This document shows positions 12,609 to 23,339 of a DNA stretch of 64,000 bases, piece by piece (within the stretch, counting starts at the first letter, position 1; each line of letters begins with the position of its first letter). The notes beneath the pieces are model-generated. The model was not told where the DNA came from and searched no databases. It saw only the letters and a program-made list of their open reading frames with translations. This DNA comes from Caenorhabditis remanei (taxonomy: Eukaryota; Nematoda; Chromadorea; Rhabditida; Rhabditidae): positions 7,874,001 through 7,938,000 of the forward strand of contig NC_071331.1 of the NCBI RefSeq assembly GCF_010183535.1, given 5' to 3'. The position numbers and the translations under genes are program-made.

Positions 12609-13337
12609 GCCTAAAAATAGAAAAATCTATTTGCGATAAGAAATCGATTTCCAAATTTTGAAGAGATCAACAACTTAATTATGGCTATTCGCACAAAAAA
12701 TGCGCTAAAAATCGCAATTTTTGCACCGAAAATCGATAACATGCGCGCGCGCGAAAACATCTGCCCAAGAATTCAAAGACTGTTTTATAATTGATTTCTA
12801 ACGGATTTTCGCGAGGTGTATAATACGAAATTGGTGTCGATAGATTCAGAATATTATTTTCAATTCATTTTTTGCTGAAAATTCGGCAAAAAACCGCTAG
12901 AAAACGGCATTTCTTTCGAAATTGAATCACGCGAAAAATGACGGCTGGCGCAAAACTTGTGGCCATTACTGACGCGTTTCTCGTGCCTTGTTGGCGCATG
13001 AACGGTGCATTTGAAATTTTTGGCGGGAAAGCAGAAATACTCACCGGGCCGTGTAAACAGGTTTCAGGTTCATTTTCGGAGTGCTGACGTCCTTAAATTT
13101 CAGTTTTTATCAGAAACGAGTTTTTTTTTCAGTACTAGGCCAGAGTTTTCAAACCGGTTGCTTACATTTATTGAGAAAAAAAAGATGGAAATCACTTGCA
13201 GCCAATGAACTTTTATTTCTCGGATTGGAAAAAAGATTTAAGTCACCGAACAAATCAAACATTCACAGGTGGAAGCAATAAGATAAAGAAAATGTGATAA
13301 ACGAAACACTGTTGTAACAAGAAAAGTTAGAAAGTTC
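12609..13337. other. Spacer between eef-1B.2 and hrpu-1
   Basis: About 730 bp between the eEF1B stop and the hrpu-1 start, both on the minus strand. It should hold the eEF1B 3' untranslated region and the hrpu-1 upstream region. It is AT-rich with no open frame of note. The same-strand order and short gaps are compatible with an operon, but the sequence alone does not prove one. Confidence 0.4.
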
Positions 13338-15321
13338 TTAGATCTTGTTGAAGGCAACAATATCGACGGATTGGACATGATCCTCGAAGTCTCCTTGAAT
13401 CTTCTCGATGAGGTCGTCAACGGAAACCTTCAAGTCCTCGATGACAGTGATGATCTGGAGTTTCTTGATTCCGTATCCGATTGGAAGGAGCTTTCCACCT
13501 CCCCAGACAAGTCCGTCCATTTCGATACTTCTGACCAACTTCTCCATTTCTGCGAGATCGGTCTCATCGTCCCATGGCTTCACGTCGAGGATGACAGATG
13601 ACTTGGCAATTGGTCCAGCCTTCTTGGACTTCTTCTCAGCGTAGGCGGCAAGACGCTCCTCGACGATCTTCTTCTTAGCCTCGTCCTCCTCCTCATCTTC
13701 TGATCCAAAGAGATCAAAGTCGTCGTCTCCGGCAGTTTCTTCCTTGGCTGGAGCGGCGGCTTTAGCAACTGGAGCAGCGGTAGTCTGAAAATAGCAACAT
13801 GAGAATGGGAAATATGATAATTGGGTGATAACAACCTCAGAAACTACAGACTTTGCGACAGTTCTTTTCAAATTTTCTTTCATATCAACAAAAATAACAA
13901 AACTTTACAAAAAACAAAGCGTTGACGTCAGAAATCAAGTGAGTACAAGTGGAAGATTATCTTCAACAATCTTCTGAGCAATCTGGTATCGCAGTTCTTC
14001 ATGAATCCTTCCACACATTATACGACCCATCGGAAACTTCACTCCTTGCCAAACGATTCTATAAATTCTATTCGGAAGTTCCGGATCTGGGCAAATTGAT
14101 CGGAGGGATTTGATTTCAGTGACCTCTGCCAAACAGTTTCCAGCCAACGCCTTCAAAAGTTTCAGAGCCAAAACCTCGCCCTCGGTCTCATTGATTTTGT
14201 ACAAAAACGACAAATCTTGAGAATAATACGGCCGGTAGTAATGGAAGACACCCTCCTGAGCCTTCACTTCATCTCTCCGAAACTCTTCCAACTTCTTTCC
14301 TTGATTATCACATTTCTTGAAGGCCAACGTCAATCCTTCACGATTATTGAACCCCTTCATTGTATCCTTATAGCCAGACGACTTGTAGGATCGAAACCGT
14401 TCTGTATCGAAAATCTCTACACTGTCTATTATGAATCCTTGCTCAGCGCCAAAATAGATTGCCTGCCAGGAATCTTTTTTGTGTTTTGGAAGCTCTTTCA
14501 TCAACGGATTCTCCACTTTTTCGATTCCAGATTGCCCAATGGCGAGGCTCAGCAGAAATTGTGAATCATTGTCCATAATTTTCTGGAGAGATTTGAAAAT
14601 TCCGGAGAGGAGAATCTTGCTTTTCTTCAAGTTCGTTTTGCCACCAGGATGTGGGAAGTTCATGATTATTGTATCAAATTTATCTTTCCAATGAGCCGGT
14701 AAATCTGTTGCATCAACTCCAAACACCAACACAACATTTCTCAGTGCTTCGAGATCTCTCAAAGTGTCTTCCGCACGATATTTTCTGATAAACTCTTCTC
14801 TAGAATCAAAAACTGTCGCAAAGTAGATAGTTTCCGGGTCAGATGAGGCAATCGCAAGGGAAAACGACAGATTGCCATCACCAAGAATCAGCACGTGGCG
14901 ATTAGTTATTACCTGTCCTTCACGAAGGGAAGCGAGCTCGAGTTGAAGCTTGGCAACGAGACTGGCGAGCTCATCGACCTTCTTGACGAGAGCGGTCTGC
15001 TCCTTCAAGATTTTGGCGACGTCGGCGCTTCCTGGAAGAAAAACGGTCATGGGATGAAATTCAGAAGAAGTTTCGCGTGCCTTCTCCCCCTTTTTGTCCT
15101 CCGAGGGCTTTGTCGCAGGTGCGCTTGGCGTGGTCGACGGCTCCCTTGAGCTCATTCTTACCGCAAGCCTTTGCTCCGTGATGTTCACCCCCGGATGATG
15201 TTCCTGGCTTAACATCAGAGAAAACGCGCTTTCCTCCGAAGAAGAGTTGCTCACCGAGAGCGACGTCCAAAGTGTGGGCGTTGAAGCGTTGAACCTCGGA
15301 GAGAAGACCCTCGACAGACAT
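13338..15321 (-). CDS. eef-1B.2: Elongation factor eEF1B beta/delta (guanine exchange factor)
   Basis: Exons 15081-15321, 14913-15031 and 13338-13784 give 268 residues. The N-terminus starts [13 protein letters not shown] and is followed by a leucine zipper in exon 2 ([19 protein letters not shown]). After an acidic segment ([16 protein letters not shown]) comes the exchange domain with [23 protein letters not shown]-like [18 protein letters not shown] and the universal C-terminus [13 protein letters not shown]. The protein reloads eEF1A with GTP during elongation in the cytoplasm. Intron 1 appears to be a 49-bp GC-AG intron (15032-15080): reading on past AAG|GC meets a stop, whereas splicing to TTCTTCCAG|GAAG restores the zipper frame. 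Intron 2 (13785-14912) contains the methyltransferase reading frame described separately. The ATG lies eight bases after TTTTTTCAG. Confidence 0.95.
13935..15321 (-). CDS. Alternative product: eEF1B zipper fused to BMT5/FDXACB1-like methyltransferase
   Basis: If the exon 2 donor (GGACAG|GTAATA, at 14912) is not used, the frame runs on without a stop for 326 more codons, giving about 445 residues (exons 15081-15321 and 13935-15031). The extension opens with a Rossmann methyltransferase motif ([17 protein letters not shown]), then VFGVDATDL and [20 protein letters not shown]. These match the family of yeast BMT5, which methylates a 25S rRNA uridine (DUF2431), and animal FDXACB1. The end ([17 protein letters not shown]...) may be the ferredoxin-fold anticodon-binding domain of FDXACB1, which is less certain. 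No ATG in the extension itself precedes the catalytic motif. The only nearby one (in the 49-bp intron, 'HPMTVF') would still include the zipper. The methyltransferase therefore seems to borrow the eEF1B promoter and first exons. Confidence 0.75.
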
Positions 15322-15713
15322 GATGTACCCTGAAAAAACGTTTGAAATTGTTCGAAAATGAAAAACACGGAATTTTTAGCGATAAAAATTGAGAAAGTCG
15401 GCTGTAAAATGACTGATAACCTTACAAATTAATTTTTCCTTCCATTGAGAACGCAAAAAAATCAAAATTACCCGCTAAAATCTAGAAAAACTGAAAAATA
15501 ATGTGGAAAATAGTGAATTTTCGCAGTTCTCTAACATTCGTGGCGAGACCCGCCGGGCGTCAGCGCCTCTGTCCCTTTAAATTCTGTTAGCGGCAGTTCA
15601 AATTTTAAAGTATTTCGTCACGGGAAAAACATTTTTTGACAATAAATAAAACCCTTTTCAGCATGTATGAACATTTATAGTATAAAATAGGTGTAAAAAC
15701 AACAAATTTAAAT
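15322..15713. other. Spacer between fcd-2 and eef-1B.2
   Basis: About 390 bp of AT-rich DNA between the fcd-2 stop and the eEF1B start, all on the minus strand. It would hold the fcd-2 3' end and the eEF1B promoter or trans-splice region. A GC-rich patch near 15545-15570 is the only compositional feature. Confidence 0.4.
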
Positions 15714-18700
15714 TTATTCTTCATCCGAATCCATCGGACTATTCGGTTGATTCGTGATTATTTCACCGTCAATACTTCTACTCTTCACAAGTCCCACTGT
15801 GAATGCATTCAAACATTCATTTTTCACCATCGCCGAGTGAATGACACGGAGACAGTTCTCACTTTCAGCTCGAAGCTCTGGGAACTTCTTGAGCAAGTGC
15901 ACGCATTTATTAGTCTGAAATACAAAAAAAATTAGGTTCCAATCAGGTTTCCGACTCCCCCTCCCTCCATACTTTTGCATAAGTTCCAATACTTTGCAGC
16001 ACTCGATTTCCCTGCTGCACCGCCATAAGAATCTTCTCAATTTTTCTAGAAATCACTTCAAAGTTGCTTCCTTTCGTAATATTGTCCATCAAATAGATAA
16101 AAGAGCTCTTCTTGGAGACGGTGAGCAAGAATTGCTTGCCTTCTCTGACAGCCGTCGTCAGAATCGCGGTGGTTCGAATTTTATTGATTCGAAGGAGAAG
16201 ACAAAGCACCAAGAATGAAGAAGAAGCCGTCTCCCATAGTTCCAAACTCTCTTCCTCATCGATTCCTTTATTCTTCGCGGCAGTCAGTGACATATCATAT
16301 TTGAGGCATCTGGCGTTAATACTACTAAAAATCGTCTTAAAAATCGTTCCAAAAGTTGTCTTCGAAATACAATAAAACACTGCTCGCTTATCCTCCCTCT
16401 CCAGCAGATCATCATCCGATTGTTGAGAGAAGACACACGACTTCCTCTTATCATCCTCCGGCACCAACTGAACCACTTTATTCGTTAGAATCCATCGAAT
16501 CGCCAGCAGCTGATCCTTCTCTTTTCGAAGATTTATGTAGTGTTGGAGGATGTCACGAACGGCGTTGGTATATTTGGTGCCTTTTGCCCATTGCTCGTCG
16601 ACTTTGCTCCAGTCTTTTTGAGGTAAGCAAGAGCGTATTTTGCTGGAAAAAAGAGATTTACTAAAATTCTCTAATTATTTCAGAAAATTTTGAGCAACTT
16701 TCATCATTGGAGCATATGCTAAAAATCGCTTCATTTCCGGGTTTCCCGGCTGAAAAAGAGCCTTCGTGGAAGAGTTTTCCCGCGCGAGTTTTTCCGACCG
16801 TGTAGCCCTCTCGGACAAAATTATTGCTCAATTTTTCGTTTTCTTGCCTTTCTCAACAAACTTTCGTGTTTTTTTCAATTTATATCGCAAAAAAAGCGAG
16901 GAAACGAGGAAATTGAGAAATAATTTTGTCCGAGTGGACTACACGGTGGGAAAACTCTTCCACGAAGGCTCATTTTCAGCCGGGAAAACGGGAATTTAGA
17001 GCGTTTTGAATCTAAATTTAGAGCTATTTTCAGCATAAGCTCCAATGATGAAAGTTGCTCAGAATTTTCTTAAGAATCAGAATCTGATCTCAACTCACCC
17101 ATATCCTTCCTGGTCTCCGCCTGCTCATCCTCATCGAGCTTCAAATCTTCAAAAACATTCAAAATCGCGACAGCGACAGCGGGTGTCGGTGAGAATTCCG
17201 CCGATTTCGCTAAATACTTCCCTACTTCAACCCTCGCATGCTCCACATCATTCGATCGATTCTCCTCGGCAAGCATCTTCTTCTCAATGATTCGAATTAT
17301 CACCGATTTCCTCTCAGACTTCTCCGTCGACGTCAGTTTCTCCTCGGCTCCATACAAGTCTCCACTGAGTATACAATGCATCAATTTCAAGCTCTTCTCG
17401 CCCAACTCCTCCAGATCTTTCTGCATTGTCACAGACGGCTGTTGACTCGCATCGGGGAGTGCCGAGAAGAATTCAAAGACGAGTTCCACGATTCCCCACA
17501 CTTGTTCGGTCACCTTCTTCACACAAAACCATACGGTCACCGCGTCTCCGTGATACATTTTATCCAGTTGCGACTGTGGGGATGTGCTGGAACGGGAGGC
17601 GATCATTGGCGGCGTCTTCTTTTTTTGTCTAATAATATGATCAAAGACATCTTGGATCTCATCGCAGAGATATTTCAAACAAGATCGCTTATTTTCAGCC
17701 AACTTCAGTATATGGACAAGTGGACGGAGTTTCAAGCAAACATAGTGAGATTTCAGTTGAGATTTCACATTTGGAAGTTCTTTCTCCACTTCTTCAGCTT
17801 CCTCTGCTTCTTGCATAACCATATCCTCTTCAGTCACAGTCTGCTCCCTCACTGTCTCATCACTTTTCCTCTTTCTCCCTCTACTTTTCACCGTTTTCTC
17901 CGTATTCACCACCACCAAATCCTCCTTTTTCGTCGTCTGAAATTTGAGATTTGGCACTTGCCACGTGGCAATTCCTATCAAGCTCGCAGCTAGTTTCTTC
18001 TCCGCTTCCATCATAAGTTTGAAGGTTCTTGTTGTTAGCCTGGAGACGTCATCAGATGACAAGAAGTCAGTTGATGTTTGAGCCAAGAAGGCGTTGAGAA
18101 TCGTTCGACACCATTGGACAAGAAAGAAGAGATGATTGAGTTTCGAGTCACGGGCGGTCGGGATTTCGTGATCTTGGGAGGGCAAGGTGGCTTCTGAAAA
18201 CAAAATTTAGGAATTGAATCTTTAATTCTTTCAGATTCTATTAGCTCAACATTTCTATCACAACCGCGCCCCATCGCAAACGAGAGAGTATCGGCGAGAG
18301 ACGCAGAGATTTTTACTGTTTTTCACAACAATTAACAAAAAAACTTTCGAAAAATAGCGAAAATAGGTCAAAAACTGTGAAAATCTCTGCGTCTCTCGCC
18401 GACACTTTCTCGTTTGCGATGGGGCGCAGTTGTAACAAAAATTCTCTATTAATAGACTTTCAAACTAACCAAAAGCAAAGTTCAAATCCTTTATAACACA
18501 TATCTCATAACTAGAAGTGACCGTGTCCTGATCCTCTTCTCTCCATCTCATTTTCACTACTAGCAACTCTTTAATCAACTCAAACATCGGTGCGATTTCC
18601 AGCAATCTTTCCGGATCAGGCTTCAAAATCCACGTGGAATTGGGATCACCCATATCTGAATCAGGAGAATCTCGAAACTCGAAAAAGTTATCTTTGAATC

Positions 18701-21700
18701 GTTTCAATAAATCCAATGACCATTCTGATATAAATCGAATCTCCTCGGCTCTTTTATGTTGTTGGAGCACTATTTTCATATGTTCGTAGAACGCTCCACG
18801 TAGAGAAGAGGAGGATTTGACGGCTTCTTCGATGCGATTGATGCCTTCTTGAACGAGACGCTCCTGATTTTCAGAGTGTCTGAAAAAAATGTAACTGAAA
18901 TTCTACAACTTTTTCTTTCTTTCACCAACTTTTTTCCCATTTCCACTTGAATCTTCATCAAAAGTGCCAAAACTCCCAGAAACTTCTCTCGTTCGCTCAC
19001 AGAAATCAGAAAACGGTTGATAATTTCATCGATTTCAAATTTAGAGGAACTCTTGCTGGATCCAAGTGTATTCATTAGAAGCATCACTTGGAAGAGGCGT
19101 TTCACATTGGGAATTGATAGTTTGTGTATCCATTCGATGCATTTCTGGAAGATTTTCAGTGAAAAAACGAGAAAAATTCTTTTTTCAAATCTCCCTCCAA
19201 TTTTTTCCAAAACTGTGCATTTTGTCGTGACGGTGAACGCACATCATCCGCAAACACCGCCAGTGGTAATTCGACGTGTGTTAACTTTTTCGGCGTTGTT
19301 ACATCGTTCCAGCCACAATAAAAACGGGAAAATCATCGATAAAACTAACAAAAAATGGCGTACGTTGATAAAGGTGAGTCGATTTTATCGATTTTCGTGT
19401 TAAAACCGCGGAGAGCAATCGGAAACAGAGAGGTTTCATGAAGACGTTTGCATTTTGATGACAATAGAGGATTTCTAGTGTAAAAAATTGATTAAAAGAT
19501 GAAAATATGCATATTTTCAGACGGAAATGTCATCGAAAAGAAGCAAAAAGGAATAATTGAGATGATTGTTGGATTCTTCACATTTATTATCTTATTGTAA
19601 GTTTTCAGAGCTCAACTTCTCCTTTCTAATCCCCTCTATTCCAGCTTCCGCTCCCTTCTCGGCTTCTCCTCCCCACGAAATCGAAACAGCAACCAGCAGG
19701 ATTACAGGAATATTGTGAGAGGAGGCGGAGTTAATGGAGCCAACGGAGACGGAAATGCGTACAGAAGGAACGGAGGAGGTGGCGGCGGAGGCGGCGGTGG
19801 AAGAGACATCGGACGTCTTCCGAGCGCTTCAGGCATCGCACCACCACCAATGGGCGGTGGATGTTGTGGAGGTGGTGGTTGTGGATAAAAAAGGGAGTAC
19901 TTTTAAGTGTAAATTACGCATTTGTGCCTTGTTTTTGCCCCATTGTAAATAAATCTACTAAAAATTAACCTGAATTTGAGCCGAAAAATCTTGAATCACA
20001 TGAGAATTCGTAGATTTAATAACTTTGAAGAGTACATCAAGAACAGCTTCACACTCGGTTTCACTCTGCGAAAAATGCTTCATAAGCTCCGTGAACACCT
20101 TGACTCTCTCTTTCTTCTCCATTCCCACAAAAAGTTGCTTCCAAAGCGACACACCCATCTGTCGAATCGTGGAATCCGGAGACCAGAAACAGTGTCGTGC
20201 CACGTGGATCAATGCGCTGAAGTGGGACGCGGAGAATCGTTTGAATGAGATCATCAAGTCGACGATTTTCAGAAATTTGGTGGTAAATACAGTAGGAACT
20301 GTCAGAAATTTTGTGTTGACAGCTGCCACGAATCCATGTGGACAGGAATCGCAATTCGAGAGAAGTGAGAATATAAGGAATGCTTCGAATGTGGTGAGCC
20401 ACGTGGCGGGATCTTCTGGAGGCTCCTCTTCAGTGACTTCTTCCTCTCCTGGCTCATCTTTGATCGTCAGATTTTTAGCTTTTCGGGAGATCCAAGATAT
20501 GATATATTTCCAGTATCGCTTGTCAAGTTGCAAAAATTTCAAAAAATGAGCGAAAATCTCCGTTACAATAGTGTCGGATTTGTTAGTCTTCTTCTTCAAC
20601 GTCTCGATTTTCAGAAGACGCGAGAGCTGTCGGAGCATCTCGTGGAAATTCATCTCATCGTCATCGGTCTGAAAAGGAAAAAGGGGCGTGGCTTCTATTA
20701 GCCGAGCATTTCTATTACAGCTGCGCCCCGCCGCAAACGAGAGAGTATCACAGAGAGATTTTAAGAGTTTTTGACCTATTTTCGCTGAAAACTGTGAAAA
20801 TCTAAATCGGTGCGAAGAAAAAACTCTGTGTCTCTCGTCGATTCTCTCTCGTTTGCGGTGGGGTGCAGTTGCAAGAGGGAGTGGGGTACCTTGCCACCAG
20901 AATTCAGCAGACTTGCCAACGAGAAAGCGATAATTTGTGGAAGACAATGAACATCCAATTCCATACAAGAATTGCATAAATTCATTCGAATTTGTCTCGA
21001 AACCGCTTGATCCATACGGAGGAGACGCAGAGTTTCGACGATTTGGAGTTGAAATGATGGGAGATCCGAGATTCCTTGAGTTTCTGCGATCTCTTTGTTG
21101 AGACGAAGAGCGGTGTGTTGTTGGAGAGCAATGTCGGTGAAGATCTGGAAAGAATAAGAGAACTTTGGGGGGATTTTTAGGATTCCTACCTCCGGTAAAG
21201 CTGCGATCAGATCATTCCTAACATTCGGACTCCAAAATCTCCATTCAAACTCGAAAATCGTGTTAAAAACCGCCTGTGGCTCGAAAAGACGATTCAAATG
21301 TCTCATGTGAGCAACGCATGTTTGCGCCAGAAACAAATCCGACTCCTCTGTCTTTTTCGCCAAAATATTCAACTTTTGGAGCAAAAGATCGAAAGATTTC
21401 GTTTGTGTCGAACGAATTTGGAGGAATGCGCGAAAGATTGTGTCTTGCAGACCGAGAGGGCTTTTAGAAGGGCTCAAATAGAGCTGCAGTGTCTCTTGAC
21501 TCTCCTCACAAGCGATTTCGAATTCTCTGAAAAGTTCTCCACGATCGGTTTCCATTCGTCGCTCCAAATTGCGGATAAGCTCTTCGTGATTCAAATTTCC
21601 GCCAAAAACAACGCATTTCTCGCCCACATCCATATCCATCATTCCGTCTTCTTGCTCATTGATAATTCGTACATTTTCCTCTTTCAGAATCTCTTCGAAT

Positions 21701-21963
21701 CGGTTTCTCGGCTCCACGTATGCACTTTCTTCGTATTCTACTTGATTTACATTCGAACCGCCCGGATTTCCGAATAGCTTTTGAGTCATTGCCATTGACA
21801 GATCACAACGATCTCTTGGGCGGTGGCGATCGGCGATTTCGTCTGAAAAATTTTTGTTTAAAGGGAAAACACTGAAATTCTGAATTTCACCATCATCTAT
21901 CGGTTGAACATCATCTCTATCACCGTCTTCTGCTTCAAAACTGTCGAATTCTTCGTCGGACAT
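15714..21963 (-). CDS. fcd-2: FANCD2 homologue, interstrand-crosslink repair
   Basis: Nine exons join in frame to about 1413 residues: 21891-21963, 21190-21842, 20890-21144, 19970-20668, 18930-19144, 18470-18879, 17099-18193, 15973-16613, 15714-15914. Human FANCD2 is 1451 residues. Recognisable parts are WRFWSPNVRNDLIAALPE with LRLLRMD (compare the 'P-V-E-I-I-LPE...L.LD' region of FANCD2), QERLVQEGINRIEEAVKSS, LVQWCRTI, and the acidic C-terminus PNSPMDSDEE. FANCD2 is the monoubiquitinated clamp of the Fanconi anaemia pathway. The lysine was not located by inspection. Introns 1 (48 bp) and 2 (45 bp) are multiples of three and open, so retention would insert 15-16 residues. The exon 8 acceptor used here (CTCAAAAAG, 16613) is weak. 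A stronger TTTTTTCCAG at 16642 breaks the frame, so this junction needs cDNA. Introns carry a nested gene and three foldback elements. Confidence 0.85.
16685..17078. mobile_element. Foldback element in fcd-2 intron 7
   Basis: Inverted repeat of nearly 400 bp. The left arm contains 'gagcaactttcatcattgga', the right arm 'tccaatgatgaaagttgctc'. The arms also pair at 'cttcgtggaagagttttccc' and at 'ctcggacaaaattattgctc'. No open frame is seen. It almost fills the intron before exon 8. Confidence 0.75.
18234..18441. mobile_element. Foldback MITE, GCGCCCC..CGCAAACGAGAGA family, copy 1
   Basis: The left arm has 'cgccccatcgcaaacgagag' and 'cgagagacgcagagat'. The right arm mirrors both, ending 'gcgatggggcgcagttg'. 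It sits in fcd-2 intron 6. A related copy lies in intron 3 of the same gene. Confidence 0.75.
19355..19888 (+). CDS. Selenoprotein K homologue with Cys in place of Sec
   Basis: Three exons (19355-19373, 19521-19596, 19645-19888) give 112 residues. The sequence starts MAYVDKDGNVIEKK, has one transmembrane helix (about residues 19-37, IEMIVGFFTFIILFFRSLLG), then a Gly/Arg/Asn-rich tail ending PPPMGGGCCGGGGCG. SelK is a small ER membrane protein (ER-associated degradation and calcium handling in mammals) whose C-terminus is PPPMAGG-Sec-GR. Here the Sec position is filled by Cys (TGT), with a second Cys next to it and a third near the end. There is no in-frame TGA to recode. The gene lies inside fcd-2 intron 4 on the opposite strand, its stop only 81 bp from the fcd-2 exon 4 edge. 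An AATAAA lies near 19949. Confidence 0.92.
20710..20880. mobile_element. Foldback MITE, GCGCCCC..CGCAAACGAGAGA family, copy 2
   Basis: The left arm has 'cgccccgccgcaaacgagag', the right arm 'ctctcgtttgcggtggggtg'. It is shorter than the copy at 18234-18441 and sits in fcd-2 intron 3. Both copies are flanked outside by 'ttctattagc..a.catttctat'. Confidence 0.75.
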
Positions 21964-22316
21964 TCTGAAAAACTGGAAAAAATTGGTGAAAAGTGCGAAA
22001 TTTCTCTGAAAACAGAGAAAAAAAAAATCTAAATTTGAAATCCCGCTTCAAGTGTTTCGCAACGACACTCCGAAATTCCGCTCGGGCGGAACGGCGCGAA
22101 GAAATGAATTTTGAAATTATTCCTTTTTCAGCCAAATTTGGAATTTTCGTTGCAAGAAATGAATGAAAAGTAGCAGAGACATTCAGATTTATTACAAGTT
22201 TTCAAAATTTACACGAAATTCATGAAACTCTATGAATAAATATACAAGAAATGATAGAAATAGTGAGTGTCAATTAGTTAGGTTATATTCAAAATAGAGT
22301 GGATTGCATGAATTGC

Positions 22317-22699
22317 TTAAGCAATAGTCTCGTCTTGTCCTTGTTGAGCATTGTCAGCTGGTGCAACTGGTTCAATACGTTTTAGTCGAATTGCGGAACG
22401 GGCCTCCGCCGCTTCTCTCGCCCGCCTGCTATCATCGCGATTAGCCCATACAACAGCACCGCTGGAAAAATGAAAATACATGTTTGTCTTTTAAGAGAAT
22501 AAGCTTACACGCTGAGAAGAAGAAAAAGGGCGCCGATGCCTAGGCCTATCATTCCGGCGATCGCAACTCCACTCATATCTTCGGGTTTGTGTCGGACGAC
22601 TGAATCGGTCGCTGCTTTGCTCGCTGCCTTGGTCGCTGTTCTCGTCATATTCGTTAAGCTCGATGTGGTATTAAAGCTCGTTTGGTTATTGAAATTCAT
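22317..22699 (-). CDS. Small single-pass membrane protein, family member a
   Basis: Two exons (22509-22699, 22317-22461) give 111 residues. A Ser/Thr-rich N-terminus (MNFNNQTSFNTTSSL) with NxT/S sites leads to one transmembrane helix, VAIAGMIGLGIGALFLLLSV (residues about 45-64). The tail is charged (WANRDDSRRAREAAEARSAI). The only intron is phase 2 and falls at the cytosolic end of the helix. The leader just before the ATG (after an acceptor CCAG) is homologous in the other members. The function is unknown; the pattern suggests an N-out type III membrane protein. The next genes (b-h) share this design. Confidence 0.7.
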
Positions 22700-22869
22700 T
22701 ATTCTATCGGTTGTGGTCTGGATAAATTATTCAATTTCGGAGAAAAAACTGGGAAAAACGAGAGAAACTAAAAGAAATGGGAGAGGAAAATGGAGAAAAA
22801 TGATGACAAATGACTCGAAAATCGGTTAAGATGACAAACAAGTGAAGAAACGGATGAAAATTCCCGCCA

Positions 22870-22895
22870 ACGATATCTCGAAACGAATGGCGCGA
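22870..22895 (-). promoter_or_regulatory. Shared upstream element of the small membrane protein family
   Basis: The word ATATCTCGAAACGAATGGCG, about 170-195 bp upstream of the ATG of member a. Near-identical words sit at a similar distance from members b (24165-24189), c and d (25041-25066), and g and h (45544-45569). A common promoter element is inferred. Confidence 0.55.
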
Positions 22896-22961
22896 AAACT
22901 AAAAATTCGAAAAATTTCTGATTTCAGACTTGCAAAATTTTGGGTCAGCCGCCCGGGACCA

Positions 22962-23339
22962 TACTTGTCAACCGGGCCGAAACGGGCCGACACGGGCCGG
23001 CGCGAAACTCGCGTCAAAATGAATATTATGAGCTGAAAAATATACCAAAATGTAGATCTCGACGAGTTCTATGTCCGTGACCTACTACGGGCCGGATGTC
23101 TATTCGTTAATATGCCGCGGGCCGGGCTAGAATGCCTTTTTTGGCCATTTTTGCGTTTTTTGGCACTTTTTCCCGGCCCGCGGCACATTAACAAATGGCC
23201 ATCCGGCCCGTAGTAGGTCACGGACATAGAACTCGTCGAGATCTACATTTTGGTATATTTTTCAGCTCATAATATTCATTTTGACGCGAGTTACGCGCCG
23301 GCCCGTGTCGGCCCGTTTCGGCCCGGTTGACAAGTATGC
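22962..23339. mobile_element. Foldback MITE, GGCCGG family, large copy
   Basis: The left end 'catacttgtcaaccgggccg' and right end 'cggcccggttgacaagtatg' are perfect inverted repeats. Inner blocks 'aatattatgagctgaaaaat' and 'accaaaatgtagatctcgac' are mirrored too. The inner about 270 bp is the same family as the copy at 10640-10915. The outer GGGCCGAAACGGGCCG extensions are specific to this copy. Confidence 0.8.

Noticed and set aside
19880..19960. SECIS element or recoded TGA for SelK
   Set aside because: The Sec position is TGT (Cys), the frame ends in TAA, and no SECIS-like fold was seen in the short 3' flank.
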